Notes: generated by a model not told the origin, from the letters alone. DNA of 64,000 nucleotides from DATCJA01 sp963734635 (GCA_963734635.1 CAVTIA010000010.1:186001-250000); one strand, 5' to 3'. Positions 1-8,388 are shown, counted from the first letter of the stretch. Made by a program: numbers and translations.

Positions 1-81
1 GCGCGCTGTCATTTACTAATCAGGCCTCTCGTCTGCGCACTCAGAGTCGCATTCAATCCGGGCCGTAACCTTGGTTGTCGT

Positions 82-98
82 GGGCGCGCGGCGCGCCC
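82..98. terminator. GC palindrome downstream of the DUF4136 gene
   Basis: A perfect inverted repeat with 8-nt arms (GGGCGCGC / GCGCGCCC) around a single G lies just past the stop codon of the minus-strand gene ending at 112. It could act as a transcript-end hairpin, but no T-run follows, so a rho-independent terminator is not proven. The rest of 1-111 shows no gene. Confidence 0.35.
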
Positions 99-111
99 GC
101 GACCGCTGAAT

Positions 112-639
112 TCAGTCCTCCTCGAGAAACTTGTCGCCGAACATCTTCTCGATGGACTTGTCGATTCTCTCGGCGTTCTTCGCCGGATTGTCCGAGACCG
201 TCTCGGTCGCGACACCGCGCCAGACGAGCTTCTTGGTTTTCGCGTCGAAGAGGTCCACGACCATCGTTCCCTTGAGGTACGTGTGGACGGTTGTCTCGGC
301 GGGCCCCCAACCGCCCCAGCCCCAGCCGCCCCAGCCGGTGTAGAAGGTTTCGAGCTTCTGCTGCGGCTGCGTCGTCACGTTCGCGACAACCGCCAGATCG
401 GCCTGATCTGCGGGCGCTTTCGTCCAACCTCTACGAGCCATCCCGGCGTCGACCTCCGCCATGATCCGTTCGTTGAGGATGTCGTTGCCTTGCACAGGAT
501 CGGTCTTCGCCCAGTAGTAGGTCCTGTACGAGGACGGATTGAACGACGGATCCCGGACGGTGTGCACGCTCTGCGCCGAAGCGACGCCCGCGCCGAGGAC
601 CAGCGCTACAGCTATATACATTGCTCTGGCTCGCAACAT
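112..639 (-). CDS. DUF4136 family secreted protein
   Basis: A 175-residue exported protein of the DUF4136 type, usually found as a lipoprotein or periplasmic protein of unknown role. The N-terminus (MLRARAMYIAVALVLGAG, then an Ala-Ser-Ala-Gln cleavage-like site) is a signal peptide; no lipobox Cys is visible. The body has the family pattern: an early FxxYxTYYW segment, a central variable region, then a VDLFDAKTKKLVWRG strand near residues 130-145. A Gly/Trp-rich stretch (GWGGWGWGGWG) in the middle is typical of the family. The start at 639 is chosen over 666 because GGAGG lies 6 nt upstream of it and because it gives a clean signal peptide. It stands alone, with the kinase remnant upstream on the same strand. 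The function is unknown. Confidence 0.8.
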   Translation of the reverse strand: MLRARAMYIAVALVLGAGVASAQSVHTVRDPSFNPSSYRTYYWAKTDPVQGNDILNERIMAEVDAGMARRGWTKAPADQADLAVVANVTTQPQQKLETFYTGWGGWGWGGWGPAETTVHTYLKGTMVVDLFDAKTKKLVWRGVATETVSDNPAKNAERIDKSIEKMFGDKFLEED

Positions 640-775
640 GTCCCGCCTCCAGTCGAGCCCATTCAACGGAGCCGGAAAATGGCGGACGAACCCGCGTGTC
701 GCACCAATGTTCAGACGTTGACCATTTCAGCCCGTTGGGGCTCTCAGCAAAAATCCAGCAAGCGCCAGACCACGA

Positions 776-967
776 TCAGCAGATGAGGGAGAGACCTGCG
801 AGAGCTCTGCACCGTAAAGCGGCCCCTTCATGGCGCACCTTTACCTCGCCGTTGTGCAGCTCCGTCAGCGAGCGTAGAAGAGTGAGGCCAATCCCAAGGC
901 CACCCTCACGCCGCGCGATCGACTGTTCGCCCTGGACGAACAGGTCGAAGATGCACGGAAGCATTTG
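776..967 (-). pseudogene. Histidine kinase ATPase-domain remnant
   Basis: The reading frame 967-776 encodes the end of a second histidine kinase: an F-box-like FDLFVQGEQS, then the G2 box REGGLGIGLTLLRSL, then ELHNGEVKVRHEG. The match to the HATPase_c end of hybrid kinases then stops abruptly and random sequence follows to the stop. Upstream, the conserved H, N and G1 boxes of this copy are missing, and the frame runs into the antisense of nothing recognisable before the intact kinase gene that ends at 969. I read it as a decayed C-terminal fragment. It is not the C-terminus of the neighbouring kinase, which has its own complete G2 box. Confidence 0.6.
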
Positions 968-968
968 C

Positions 969-2147
969 TCAGTGGACGGTACGAGAGGTTCGAACCGGCA
1001 TGTCCTGCAACCTACGGGGGATGGATTCGGCAGCTCCGGACTGCGCTGCCAGGGGCAAGCGCACCGTGAATATCGTCCCTCCACCCTCCGGCGCGGTGAC
1101 CCCAATCGAACCGCCATGTCGTCGAACAATCTCAGCCGCGGTGTACAGGCCCAAGCCGAGACCCGGCGCGACGTTCGCCGCCTCTGGAGCGCGATATCCC
1201 ATTTCAAACAACCGATCGCGAGCCTCGGCTGAAATGCCGATGCCATAGTCCCGTATCGTCAGGACGACGGTGCCCTCGTCTTCGCGGAGGTGCACTTCGA
1301 TGGCTCCGCCAGCGGGTGAGTACTTGATGGCGTTTGTGATCAGATTCTCCACAACGCGTCCCAGGCGTTCGGCGTCGCCATTGACAACCAGCGGTGATGG
1401 ATGCATCGCCAGTCCGATTGGATGCCGATCCGAGACGCGATCGAGCATCCTCGCGATCGGTTCCACAACCGCGCGAACGTCGATCGGCTGCAACTCCAGC
1501 GACAGCGACTGCCGCGCAATGGATTTCGTGTCTGCCAGCGCCCTCACGAGCGATGTGGCTCGAACGGCTGCAGTTTCGATGCGACTGAGGAGCCGCACGG
1601 TATCAACCTGGGTGACCGCCGCGTTCTTGCGTGCGAATTGAATCGTGCCCCGGATCGCGGTCAGTGGAGTCGCAAGGTCGTGCGTCACAGTGGCAACGAG
1701 GCGATCCAGCTCTTCGCGGGCCTCTTGCTCCCGGCGCGCTGCCGTCACCGCATTTGCCCGCGCAGTGCGCAGCCCGTTGACCAGCCACCCGACTACAACT
1801 GCAACGACGAGGAACAGACCCAAGTCCACCGCATCGCGTACGCCGGTGATCGCCCCTATAGGTTCGGGGAGCAAGAGGTTGTCCCCGACGCCGCCTGAAA
1901 CCGCACTGGCAACAGCAGGACCAGGACCACCGGCAACCGCTGCGGCCACCACAAGAATCACCATCAAGTGCTCGAACACGAATGCCGGCAGCGCGACCTG
2001 TTCGCCGACAATCATGATGACGATCGGCAGCACCGTGAAGATGACGTAGACAACCGCGCGGGAATGCAGGGCATTCAGCACCTGCGCTTTTATGAAGGTC
2101 ATCGCTTCCTGGACCGTCGGCAGTAATGTCGCGCTTTGGCCGGACAC
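969..2147 (-). CDS. Membrane sensor histidine kinase
   Basis: A 392-residue two-component sensor kinase. Residues about 30-120 hold four hydrophobic segments resembling the KdpD/DUF4118-type membrane module (the GGPGPAVASAV stretch sits in the middle). A short coiled linker leads to the HisKA domain with the phospho-acceptor box VTHDLATPLTAIRG at about residue 153. The HATPase_c domain shows the N box NLITNAIKYSP, G1 box DYGIGIS and G2 box GLGLGLYTAAEIV. The signal is not known. No response regulator gene is adjacent, so it is an orphan here. The GTG start at 2147 is kept; ATG at 2102 (with AGGA 4 nt before it) is an equally good start and would lose 15 residues. Confidence 0.85.
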   Translation of the reverse strand: MSGQSATLLPTVQEAMTFIKAQVLNALHSRAVVYVIFTVLPIVIMIVGEQVALPAFVFEHLMVILVVAAAVAGGPGPAVASAVSGGVGDNLLLPEPIGAITGVRDAVDLGLFLVVAVVVGWLVNGLRTARANAVTAARREQEAREELDRLVATVTHDLATPLTAIRGTIQFARKNAAVTQVDTVRLLSRIETAAVRATSLVRALADTKSIARQSLSLELQPIDVRAVVEPIARMLDRVSDRHPIGLAMHPSPLVVNGDAERLGRVVENLITNAIKYSPAGGAIEVHLREDEGTVVLTIRDYGIGISAEARDRLFEMGYRAPEAANVAPGLGLGLYTAAEIVRRHGGSIGVTAPEGGGTIFTVRLPLAAQSGAAESIPRRLQDMPVRTSRTVH

Positions 2148-2210
2148 CGCCCTATCAAATTTGACGCGAGGAGAGTGCCACTGGCCTGGTTGACGCGAGT
2201 CGGAAGCGAA

Positions 2211-3158
2211 CTACTTCGACGCTGAGGCTTTCGCTCGTTCTGCCGCCAGGGTTTTCGCCGCAGATGCTTGAGCGGCTTTGGCGCGCTCAGTCCAGGTGAC
2301 CGGGTCAACAAACGGATGGGGAGCGCCAGGCTTGCGTGTCTTCAACAAGGCCGCCCGCTCCAGCACGCCGCCACCGGGATAACCGTCTGGCTCGGCCCAG
2401 CTGTGGATTTGCAAATTCACCTGAACGCCTTGAATCGCCGCGAGCTTGTTGGCGTTCCTGACTCCCTGCTCAGCACCGGCGAGTCCAGGGCCACCGGCCG
2501 CGCCGGCAGGGACCACCGCCTTGTAAGCCGTACGGCCGTCGTAAACGGTAATGCCTTCGGTCATCAACACGCCAGGCGTATGCCCTGGCAGCTGATGAAA
2601 TCTCAACGTCTGGTTGCCAAGCGCGAGCGTGTCATCGTCTTTCACGACCATGTCGCGCTTCGGCATCCTGTTCGGCCTGGGGTCACGTCGATTGGATTTT
2701 CCGTTGAGCTCCTCGATCATCTTCCAGTCTTCTGCGACTGCCACGACACGGGCCCCGGTCGCTTCCTGCAGCCGCGCCGCCCCGCCGACGTGGTCCAGGT
2801 GGCCGTGGCTCAGGATGATGTACTTGATATCTCTCAGGTTGATGCCAACCTTCTTGATGCCGGCGATGACGTGATCGACGAAAGGCTCCTGCGCCGAGTC
2901 GAACAGAAGATGACCCTGGGGTGTCGTGACGAGCCAGACTGACACGTAGCATGGACCCACGTAGTACAGGTTGTCGAAGACCTTGAACGGCTCGATCTTC
3001 TGCAGCTCCACATCGTCTGCACGGGTTACACGGCAGGTCTTGCTCAGCGGCTCGGGGGCGGTCTGGACTCCCGGCGCTTCGCCCGACAAGTGGACGCCCA
3101 GCGCCGTCACTGCGAAACACGCGGCTACGAGGATCACGGTGCGTCGGGTCGCCTTCAT
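2211..3158 (-). CDS. Secreted metallo-beta-lactamase-fold hydrolase (B3-like)
   Basis: A 315-residue exported hydrolase of the metallo-beta-lactamase superfamily, closest by eye to subclass B3-like enzymes. A signal peptide covers about residues 1-25. The di-zinc motif is SHGHLDHVGG (His-x-His-x-Asp-His). Downstream metal ligands fit the LPGHTPGVL segment, and a His occurs in the QIHSWAEPDGYP segment near the end. The C-terminus is Ala/Lys-rich. The ATG at 3158 has a near-perfect GAAGGAGG Shine-Dalgarno. It lies 38 nt downstream of the amidohydrolase gene on the same strand, so the two probably form an operon. The substrate is unknown; calling it a beta-lactamase would be premature because many of these relatives are lactonases or generic hydrolases. 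Confidence 0.85.
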   Translation of the reverse strand: MKATRRTVILVAACFAVTALGVHLSGEAPGVQTAPEPLSKTCRVTRADDVELQKIEPFKVFDNLYYVGPCYVSVWLVTTPQGHLLFDSAQEPFVDHVIAGIKKVGINLRDIKYIILSHGHLDHVGGAARLQEATGARVVAVAEDWKMIEELNGKSNRRDPRPNRMPKRDMVVKDDDTLALGNQTLRFHQLPGHTPGVLMTEGITVYDGRTAYKAVVPAGAAGGPGLAGAEQGVRNANKLAAIQGVQVNLQIHSWAEPDGYPGGGVLERAALLKTRKPGAPHPFVDPVTWTERAKAAQASAAKTLAAERAKASASK

Positions 3159-3196
3159 CTTTCCTCCTTCGCGTCGCTCTCGCGAGCGGTGCACAC

Positions 3197-4387
3197 CTAT
3201 GCGCGCGGGATCCGTTTGCCGCCGAGGACCGTACCGCTCGGGAATAATCTCTGGCGTCCGGTGATGGTGTTCTTGTAGTTGTCGAGAAACTCGAAATTCC
3301 CTTCCCGCAACTCGAGCAGCGTAACATCGGCAGGCGCGCCCACGTTGAGTGTGCCGCGGTCGCTGAACAACGGAAATGTGCCCGCCGGATTGAGAGTTGC
3401 GCACGCGATCGCGTCGCTGATCGTCATGCCGTATCCAAGCAGCTTCGACATGCAGTTGGGAAAATCGACGACCCCCGTAGACGGACTGTTCGTGTTCCAG
3501 TCGGTCGAGAACGTGTCCGGCCAGAACCCGGCTTTCATGATCGCGCCCACGGTATCCCACCTGATGTGCCCGTTCTGTCCGTTTCCGAGATCGAACCAGA
3601 CGCCCCGCCGCCTCGCCGCAAGCACTTCGGGCAGAACGCGACCGCTCTCGTCCACGATGCTGTTCGGCGGTGGGGCAAACATGTGCGTGACGATGTCTCC
3701 GCGCTTCAGGAGCGCGAATAGCCGTGGAAGCGGCGAGACCGTCTGCCCCATGTGGATCATCAGAGGCATACCGAATGACGAGGCGACTTCCTGCGCACGG
3801 CGAAGCACCTCGTAATCGTTCGCGCCTGCGACATTCTCCGACAGCCGCGCCTTCACGCCGACGATGAACTCGCGATTCTTCGCGATGGCATCCCGCGCCG
3901 CGCCAACGTCCGCGCGGGCGAGATCCATCGTGTCGCCTTCGGGCAGGATGCCGCCGCGACCGATATTGATGAGAACGCGGCCAGGCTGCGGAGACGACCG
4001 CGCGACCGCAACGGTTTCGGAAATGCGGTCGGCGCCTTGCGATCCCGCGTCGATCCACCCCGTCACTCCATCCCGCAGCACGAGCGCCGGCCCTTCGGCG
4101 TAACGCGCGGTGTGTGTGTGGATGTCTATGAGTCCCGGGACGACCAGCTTGCCACGAGCGTCGATGGTTTCAGCGGCTTCGGCGGTGATGGCGGCATCCA
4201 CAGCGGCGATGCGCCCTTGCGAAATGGCTATGTCGCGAATCCCGTCCAGTCGGACTGACGGATCGATGACCCGGCCGCCCCTGATGATGAGGTCGTAGCG
4301 CGCGGCTTGCACCGCAAACGTCCGCGGGACGTGGACGAAAGTCGCCGCGGCGGCGGCCGCCGAAAGAAACTGGCGGCGGTTCAGCAC
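3197..4387 (-). CDS. Tat-exported amidohydrolase/deacetylase-family protein
   Basis: A 396-residue metal-dependent hydrolase of the amidohydrolase superfamily, similar to the dihydroorotase-like 'amidohydrolase/deacetylase' group. The N-terminus MLNRRQFLSAAAAAATF is a twin-arginine-type signal (RRQFLS). The metal-binding His-x-His appears in the DIHTHTARY segment at about residue 92, and a typical composite-domain strand (DLIIRGGRVIDPS) precedes it. Later His residues in MIHMGQT and IVTHMFAP fit further metal ligands, and STDWN near residue 310 is in the position of the catalytic Asp. The start is GTG with AGGA 5 nt upstream. It is first in a probable two-gene operon with the downstream metallo-hydrolase. 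The substrate cannot be read from sequence. Confidence 0.85.
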   Translation of the reverse strand: MLNRRQFLSAAAAAATFVHVPRTFAVQAARYDLIIRGGRVIDPSVRLDGIRDIAISQGRIAAVDAAITAEAAETIDARGKLVVPGLIDIHTHTARYAEGPALVLRDGVTGWIDAGSQGADRISETVAVARSSPQPGRVLINIGRGGILPEGDTMDLARADVGAARDAIAKNREFIVGVKARLSENVAGANDYEVLRRAQEVASSFGMPLMIHMGQTVSPLPRLFALLKRGDIVTHMFAPPPNSIVDESGRVLPEVLAARRRGVWFDLGNGQNGHIRWDTVGAIMKAGFWPDTFSTDWNTNSPSTGVVDFPNCMSKLLGYGMTISDAIACATLNPAGTFPLFSDRGTLNVGAPADVTLLELREGNFEFLDNYKNTITGRQRLFPSGTVLGGKRIPRA

Positions 4388-4602
4388 ATCATTCCTGCCG
4401 GGGAGATGTTGGGCGCGTTGAGCCTGCCTGTCAATAGGCAGTCCGAGCGAAGGCCGCGTTCCCGGCCGCAGCGTCCGCGGTCCGGTGGCAACACAACTGA
4501 ACGCCGGGCACTCGGTAGATCAGAGGCGTTAAGAGCGACTCGACGCGCGTTAGGGGTCTCCAGGTCGGGAAGGTGGCGCGAGAGCGTGTAGACTTGCGGC
4601 CC

Positions 4603-4923
4603 ATGACCGTCCATCTGACGCTGATCAGTGGAAGCAATCTTATTCTGCATCTGGTCGGCGATTTCGCCCGCGGCCTCGAGTGCAGCGTCGACGTATTAGC
4701 GGAACAGCCTCATCGCGGAATCCGGATCGAGGTGCCCGATGCCGGTCACGCTCTCGTCGAGCTCCTCACCCACGTGGCGCTCAGCGCGACGAAAGCCGGC
4801 GTCGACGCCGGCGAACCGCTGTGCCAGTTGACGTACCGACATGCCGGCGCTTCTGCGGAAGTCCGGCTCGCCGTCCGCATCGCTGAATTCAGCATCGACG
4901 CCACGGCCGCACCGAGCGCGTGA
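4603..4923 (+). CDS. Hypothetical small protein
   Basis: A 106-residue frame starting MTVHLTLISGSNLILHL. It has no signal peptide or membrane segment and no motif I recognise; the composition (alternating hydrophobics, no Arg-rich shadow bias) looks like real coding sequence. A TAGACT hexamer 8 nt before the ATG could be a -10 box of a leaderless message. It converges on the lectin-motif gene, with 21 nt between the stops. The region before it (4388-4602) shows nothing else. Confidence 0.45.
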   Translation: MTVHLTLISGSNLILHLVGDFARGLECSVDVLAEQPHRGIRIEVPDAGHALVELLTHVALSATKAGVDAGEPLCQLTYRHAGASAEVRLAVRIAEFSIDATAAPSA

Positions 4924-4944
4924 CGAGCACCAGTCGTGCGACGC

Positions 4945-5574
4945 CTATTCTACTGACCGCGTCGTCTCCTCGCGTTGCTCCTCGTTGTCCAGGTCCGAAG
5001 CCGGACTCTGCGGAATCGCGCCCGTCGCGCTCGACCAGACGGGCCGCAGCCAGTTGCCAGGCTGCATCACTTCATAGGTCACGAGATTACCGTCGTCCTG
5101 GATGTAGGTTCGAAATCGGCCGTTCGGAGATTGAATGAACGATGTCGTGACAGCCTTGTCCTGAAGATTCGGTGCATAGATAGGCAGGTTGAAGTGGAAC
5201 CCGTCCCGATAGGTGGCGACCAGGGCGTCGAACATCGCTTCATCGGTCGTGGCGGTGCCCGGAATCTTCAGCCCCAGATAAAACTCACCGCCGCGCTGAT
5301 GATCGGGCACGCCGTCTCCCGTCTGTTTCAATTGGATCAACACGACTTCTTCGCGCCGCGAGCCATCCACAACATCTCCGGAGATCTTCACCAGCGACCG
5401 CTGCGTCGCCGGCGCCCCGCCGCGGTACTCGGAAGGGTCGTCTACCTTCGAGTCGTTGAGCATGGCATTGCCTTCATGACGCAAGCTGCCCATGTTCGTT
5501 TCGTTGAGTTCCTTCTCCTGCGCGTACAAGGGCGAGGCAAGCACCACCAACATCGACGCAAGCACCAGTCTCAT
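4945..5574 (-). CDS. Secreted protein with a B-lectin-type sugar-binding motif
   Basis: A 209-residue exported protein: MRLVLASMLVVLASPLYAQ is a clear signal peptide. Near residue 159 it contains QDDGNLVTY, an exact match to the QxDxNxVxY mannose-binding motif of monocot/bulb-type (B-lectin) domains. It is preceded by FRTYI and followed by PVWSSATG, as in those domains. Only one copy is visible, whereas classical B-lectins have up to three per domain. Residues 20-140 match nothing I know. The start at 5574 has GGACGGAG just upstream and was preferred to an in-frame start 66 nt earlier that would hide the signal peptide. It is divergent from the esterase gene at 5821. The role is unknown; carbohydrate binding is an inference from the motif. 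Confidence 0.7.
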   Translation of the reverse strand: MRLVLASMLVVLASPLYAQEKELNETNMGSLRHEGNAMLNDSKVDDPSEYRGGAPATQRSLVKISGDVVDGSRREEVVLIQLKQTGDGVPDHQRGGEFYLGLKIPGTATTDEAMFDALVATYRDGFHFNLPIYAPNLQDKAVTTSFIQSPNGRFRTYIQDDGNLVTYEVMQPGNWLRPVWSSATGAIPQSPASDLDNEEQREETTRSVE

Positions 5575-5718
5575 ATGTCTCCGTCCTTTGCAGTTGTACC
5601 TTCTCAACCGCGCGCAATAGTGATGCCGCTGGGCGGTCACCTAATACCAAGGGATCTCGAGGGCATGTAATGCGCACGTGTCTACCTTTTCATACGGCCC
5701 GTATAAGGTGAGCACGGC

Positions 5719-5748
5719 TTGACAGCCCCACCGCGTGGGGCCGATCAT
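5719..5748 (+). promoter_or_regulatory. Possible promoter with palindrome in the spacer
   Basis: A consensus TTGACA (5719-5724) is followed at once by the perfect inverted repeat GCCCCAC-CGC-GTGGGGC (5725-5741), which fills the 17-nt spacer; GATCAT (5743-5748) is a poor -10. It lies 73 nt before the esterase start. It could be an operator-bearing promoter, but the -10 is weak. Confidence 0.3.
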
Positions 5749-5820
5749 CCGCGCTGAGCATGACCGGGCGCTCTACCCGAACAGACGCCTGCCGCTCGAG
5801 TCACGCAGGAAGGACGCACG

Positions 5821-6582
5821 ATGAAAGGCCCGCAGCCGACGCCAATCGTGGCAACACTGATGGTCATGGTTGCCGCAATGCTCACGACCTCGCCACTGCG
5901 CGCGGAGGTGCTCGAGAAATCGAAGCAGGTGGCGGGCATGAATGTGCGCTACAAGGTGGTCGTACCCGACGGTTACGATCCGACGAAAGCCTATCCGGCG
6001 ATTCTGGCCTTCGGCGGCGGTCCACAAACGATGAATACTGTGGACAACATCCTCAACCGCAACTTCCGCGCGGAGGCTGAACGGCGCGGCTACATCGTCA
6101 TCGCACCCGCCGCACCGGACGGGCAGCTGTTCTTCGAGGATGGAGCGCGAATCATCCCCGAATTCCTCAAGGGTATACTCGCCGACTACCGTATTCAGGG
6201 CGGAAAGTTTCATATCGCCGGCCCATCGAATGGCGGCATCGCGGCATTGCACGTGGCGGCATCCAATCCGCAGTATTTCCTGACGGTCACCGCATTCCCC
6301 GGCTACATGTGGCGGCCCAACCCCGTGAAGCTCGAGGCGATTTCGCATATGTGCGTCTTCATGTACGTCGGCGAGACCGACGAGTACATGTGGCACGGCG
6401 AAATGGAGCGCGAGGCCGAATTCCTGCGGTCGAAAGGGACCGTCGCACGATACACGGTCGAGAAAGGACAGCCCCATCGTCTCGACACGCTCGCCGGCGT
6501 AAATGCACACAGGCTGTTCGAGGGCTTCGAGGAGTCGAACAAGGGCTGTGTCAGCCGGCAGACCACTTCGCAGAGGCGGTGA
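5821..6582 (+). CDS. Secreted alpha/beta-hydrolase (esterase-like)
   Basis: A 253-residue exported alpha/beta-hydrolase. A signal peptide runs to about residue 28. The nucleophile elbow is GPSNGG (Gly-x-Ser-x-Gly type) near residue 138; the acid is plausibly Asp in VGETDEY; and the base is His in the GQPHRLD segment near residue 219. FGGGPQ after the second strand fits the oxyanion-hole region. The overall layout resembles the PHB-depolymerase/feruloyl-esterase branch, so an ester of a plant or storage polymer is a possible substrate, though this is inference. It is followed by a strong hairpin at 6599 and then by a metallo-hydrolase gene on the same strand. Confidence 0.8.
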   Translation: MKGPQPTPIVATLMVMVAAMLTTSPLRAEVLEKSKQVAGMNVRYKVVVPDGYDPTKAYPAILAFGGGPQTMNTVDNILNRNFRAEAERRGYIVIAPAAPDGQLFFEDGARIIPEFLKGILADYRIQGGKFHIAGPSNGGIAALHVAASNPQYFLTVTAFPGYMWRPNPVKLEAISHMCVFMYVGETDEYMWHGEMEREAEFLRSKGTVARYTVEKGQPHRLDTLAGVNAHRLFEGFEESNKGCVSRQTTSQRR

Positions 6583-6598
6583 ATCAGCCACGCGACTG

Positions 6599-6618
6599 GC
6601 GGGTCCAAAAGGACCCGC
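6599..6618. repeat. Hairpin GCGGGTCC-AAAA-GGACCCGC
   Basis: A perfect 8-bp inverted repeat with an AAAA loop lies 17 nt after the esterase stop, followed by CCCTACGGG. No T-run follows, so it looks more like a dispersed extragenic palindrome than an intrinsic terminator, although it may still end or stabilise the transcript. The rest of 6619-6766 shows only the SD of the next gene. Confidence 0.5.
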
Positions 6619-6766
6619 CCCTACGGGTCTGGGTACGTGGCATTCCGCTCGTCCGGTTGAGCTAGGGAACCGGCACGCCGCATCACGGCATCGCCCACGA
6701 CGCACTGTCAGGAATGCCACCAGCTGATCAACAATAGGGCGGCCGTTTTCCCGACGGAGGCATGGC

Positions 6767-7681
6767 ATGAGACGAAAGCTCGTTTTGGGGACTCTCATTG
6801 CAGCAGGAACGCTGTCCCTTGCTGTTGCCGCGGCACAGCAGCCGCCGGCCCCGATGGTCATCGAAGTCGAGAAGCTGAAGGACAACCTCTTCATGCTGCG
6901 TGGCGGCGGAGGCAACACCGCGGTGTTCGTGCAGGCAAATGGCGTCACGGTTGTCGACACCAAGAATCCCGGCTGGGGACAGCCGCTGCTCGAAAAGATC
7001 AAGACGCTCACCAACAAGCCGGTGACGGTGATCATCAACACGCACACGCACGGGGACCATGTCAGCGGCAACGTCGACTTTCCCGCCAGCGTGGACGTCG
7101 TCACTCATGAAAATACGGCCGCCAACATGAAGAAGATGGCGCCGGTGACGAGCATCCCCAACCCGCCTGTCAACGTGTTCGCACAGCATGGCGGACATGG
7201 ACTCCCCAAGCGAACATTCAAGGACACGATGACGCTGGGCAACGGCAACGATCGGATCGATTTGCATTACTTCGGGCGGGGCCACACGAATGGCGATGCC
7301 TGGGTCGTCTTCCCGACGCTGCGCGTCATGCATGCCGGTGATATCTTCTCGGCAAAGAACCTTCCGCTGCTCGACTACAACAACGGTGGGAGCGGCGAGC
7401 AGATTCCAGACACGTTGATGAAGGCGTACACCGCAACGTCCAAATCCGTTGATTCGATCATCACCGGTCACAGTACCGTGATGACGCCGAACGACCTTCG
7501 CGAGTACGCCGAATTCAACCGCGATTTCCTGAATGCCGTGCGCGAAGCCAAGAAGTCAGGGAAGAGCGCGGCGGAAATTACCAAGACCTGGGCGATGCCG
7601 GACAAGTACAAGGGCTACGGAATGCCGCAACCCGCTCGCGTGCAGGCCAATATCGAAAATATCTACAACGAGGTGCGCTGA
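6767..7681 (+). CDS. Secreted MBL-fold metallo-hydrolase
   Basis: A 304-residue exported enzyme of the metallo-beta-lactamase fold. The signal peptide is about residues 1-25 (MRRKLVLGTLIAAGTLSLAV). The metal motif is NTHTHGDHVSGN (His-x-His-x-Asp-His) near residue 90. The downstream ligands fit HYFGRGHTNGDAW (His) and MHAGDIFS (Asp), and ITGHSTVM supplies the last His. This pattern is common in quinohaemoprotein-associated and cyclase-like MBL proteins of environmental bacteria. GGAGG lies 6 nt before the ATG. The natural substrate is unknown. It is the second MBL-fold protein in the first 8 kb, and the two are not close copies. Confidence 0.85.
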   Translation: MRRKLVLGTLIAAGTLSLAVAAAQQPPAPMVIEVEKLKDNLFMLRGGGGNTAVFVQANGVTVVDTKNPGWGQPLLEKIKTLTNKPVTVIINTHTHGDHVSGNVDFPASVDVVTHENTAANMKKMAPVTSIPNPPVNVFAQHGGHGLPKRTFKDTMTLGNGNDRIDLHYFGRGHTNGDAWVVFPTLRVMHAGDIFSAKNLPLLDYNNGGSGEQIPDTLMKAYTATSKSVDSIITGHSTVMTPNDLREYAEFNRDFLNAVREAKKSGKSAAEITKTWAMPDKYKGYGMPQPARVQANIENIYNEVR

Positions 7682-7685
7682 TCGC

Positions 7686-8291
7686 TCAGGTCGCGTCTCG
7701 CATCAGCGCGTCATAGTCGGCAGGGGTGTCCACGTCCACGAGGCACCCCTCGTCCTCCACAGGCACATTCACGATGCGATCGGCATGCGCGTGCACGACG
7801 GCGCGCGCGCCCTGGTCGAGCGGCGCTTTTCGCAGCTCGTCGAATAACGACCGATCGAATAACACAGGATGTCCGTGGCGGACCCCCACGGCCGGCCGTA
7901 CCACGGGAGCGCGCTGCCTCTGCCACACCTCGACGATCTGCCTGATTGTCGAGGCACGCACCATCGGAATGTCCACAGGCGTGACGAGAATCGCTTCGAC
8001 CTCGGGTCGAGCTGCCGCATCCAGGCCAATCCACAACGAAGACAGCTGCCCGCGTTCCGGTTTCGGGTTGTTGAAGAACGACGGGTACGTTGCTGGGCCG
8101 TCGGCCGCAATGGCCGCGACGATAGCGTCGTGCTGGCTGCCGGTGACGATGTAGATCTCGGCCACGCCCGCTTCGGAAAATGTCCGAGTCAGCCGTGCCA
8201 CGAACGGCCGCCCATCAGGGTCGGGCAAGAGCGCTTTGGGAGACCCCATTCGTGTCGAGTTCCCCGCCGCCAGGATGATGCCGATTGTCAT
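7686..8291 (-). CDS. MobA/MocA-like nucleotidyltransferase
   Basis: A 201-residue NTP-transferase of the MobA-like type. The nucleotide-binding signature is LAAGNSTRMGSPKALL at the N-terminus, and the metal-site segment VTPVDIPMV is near residue 104. Such proteins load CMP or GMP onto molybdopterin (MocA/MobA) or activate sugars. Cofactor synthesis is favoured because moaE/moaD occur in this window, but they are 8 kb away and no molybdo-enzyme is adjacent. It ends 4 nt after the convergent MBL gene. The specificity between CTP and GTP cannot be read confidently. Confidence 0.8.
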   Translation of the reverse strand: MTIGIILAAGNSTRMGSPKALLPDPDGRPFVARLTRTFSEAGVAEIYIVTGSQHDAIVAAIAADGPATYPSFFNNPKPERGQLSSLWIGLDAAARPEVEAILVTPVDIPMVRASTIRQIVEVWQRQRAPVVRPAVGVRHGHPVLFDRSLFDELRKAPLDQGARAVVHAHADRIVNVPVEDEGCLVDVDTPADYDALMRDAT

Positions 8292-8359
8292 CTGCGCCCA
8301 TCGTACCGAGACGATTCACTGAGCGCAATCTGCACATGCACAAGGAGTTCGGGCACTTC

Positions 8360-8388
8360 TTGACTTCCCCGTCCGGACTTCCTACACT
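8360..8388 (+). promoter_or_regulatory. Promoter of the first cold-shock gene
   Basis: TTGACT (8360-8365), 17-nt spacer, TACACT (8383-8388). If transcription starts near 8395, the leader before the ATG at 8528 is about 130 nt, long for this genome and in line with the structured leaders of cold-shock messages. Confidence 0.55.

Noticed and set aside
3159..4058. Long N-terminal extension of the MBL gene ending at 2211
   Set aside because: The upstream frame is Arg-rich and overlaps the amidohydrolase gene; the ATG at 3158 has a strong Shine-Dalgarno and a signal peptide.
5773..7104. 443-codon open frame on the minus strand
   Set aside because: It lies antisense to the well-supported esterase and MBL-fold genes, and its protein is His/Arg/Val-rich without motifs. 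A shadow of GC-rich coding DNA.
2211..7681. Calling the two MBL-fold genes antibiotic-resistance beta-lactamases
   Set aside because: The metal motif is shared by many hydrolases, and no resistance context (mobile element, integron) is present.
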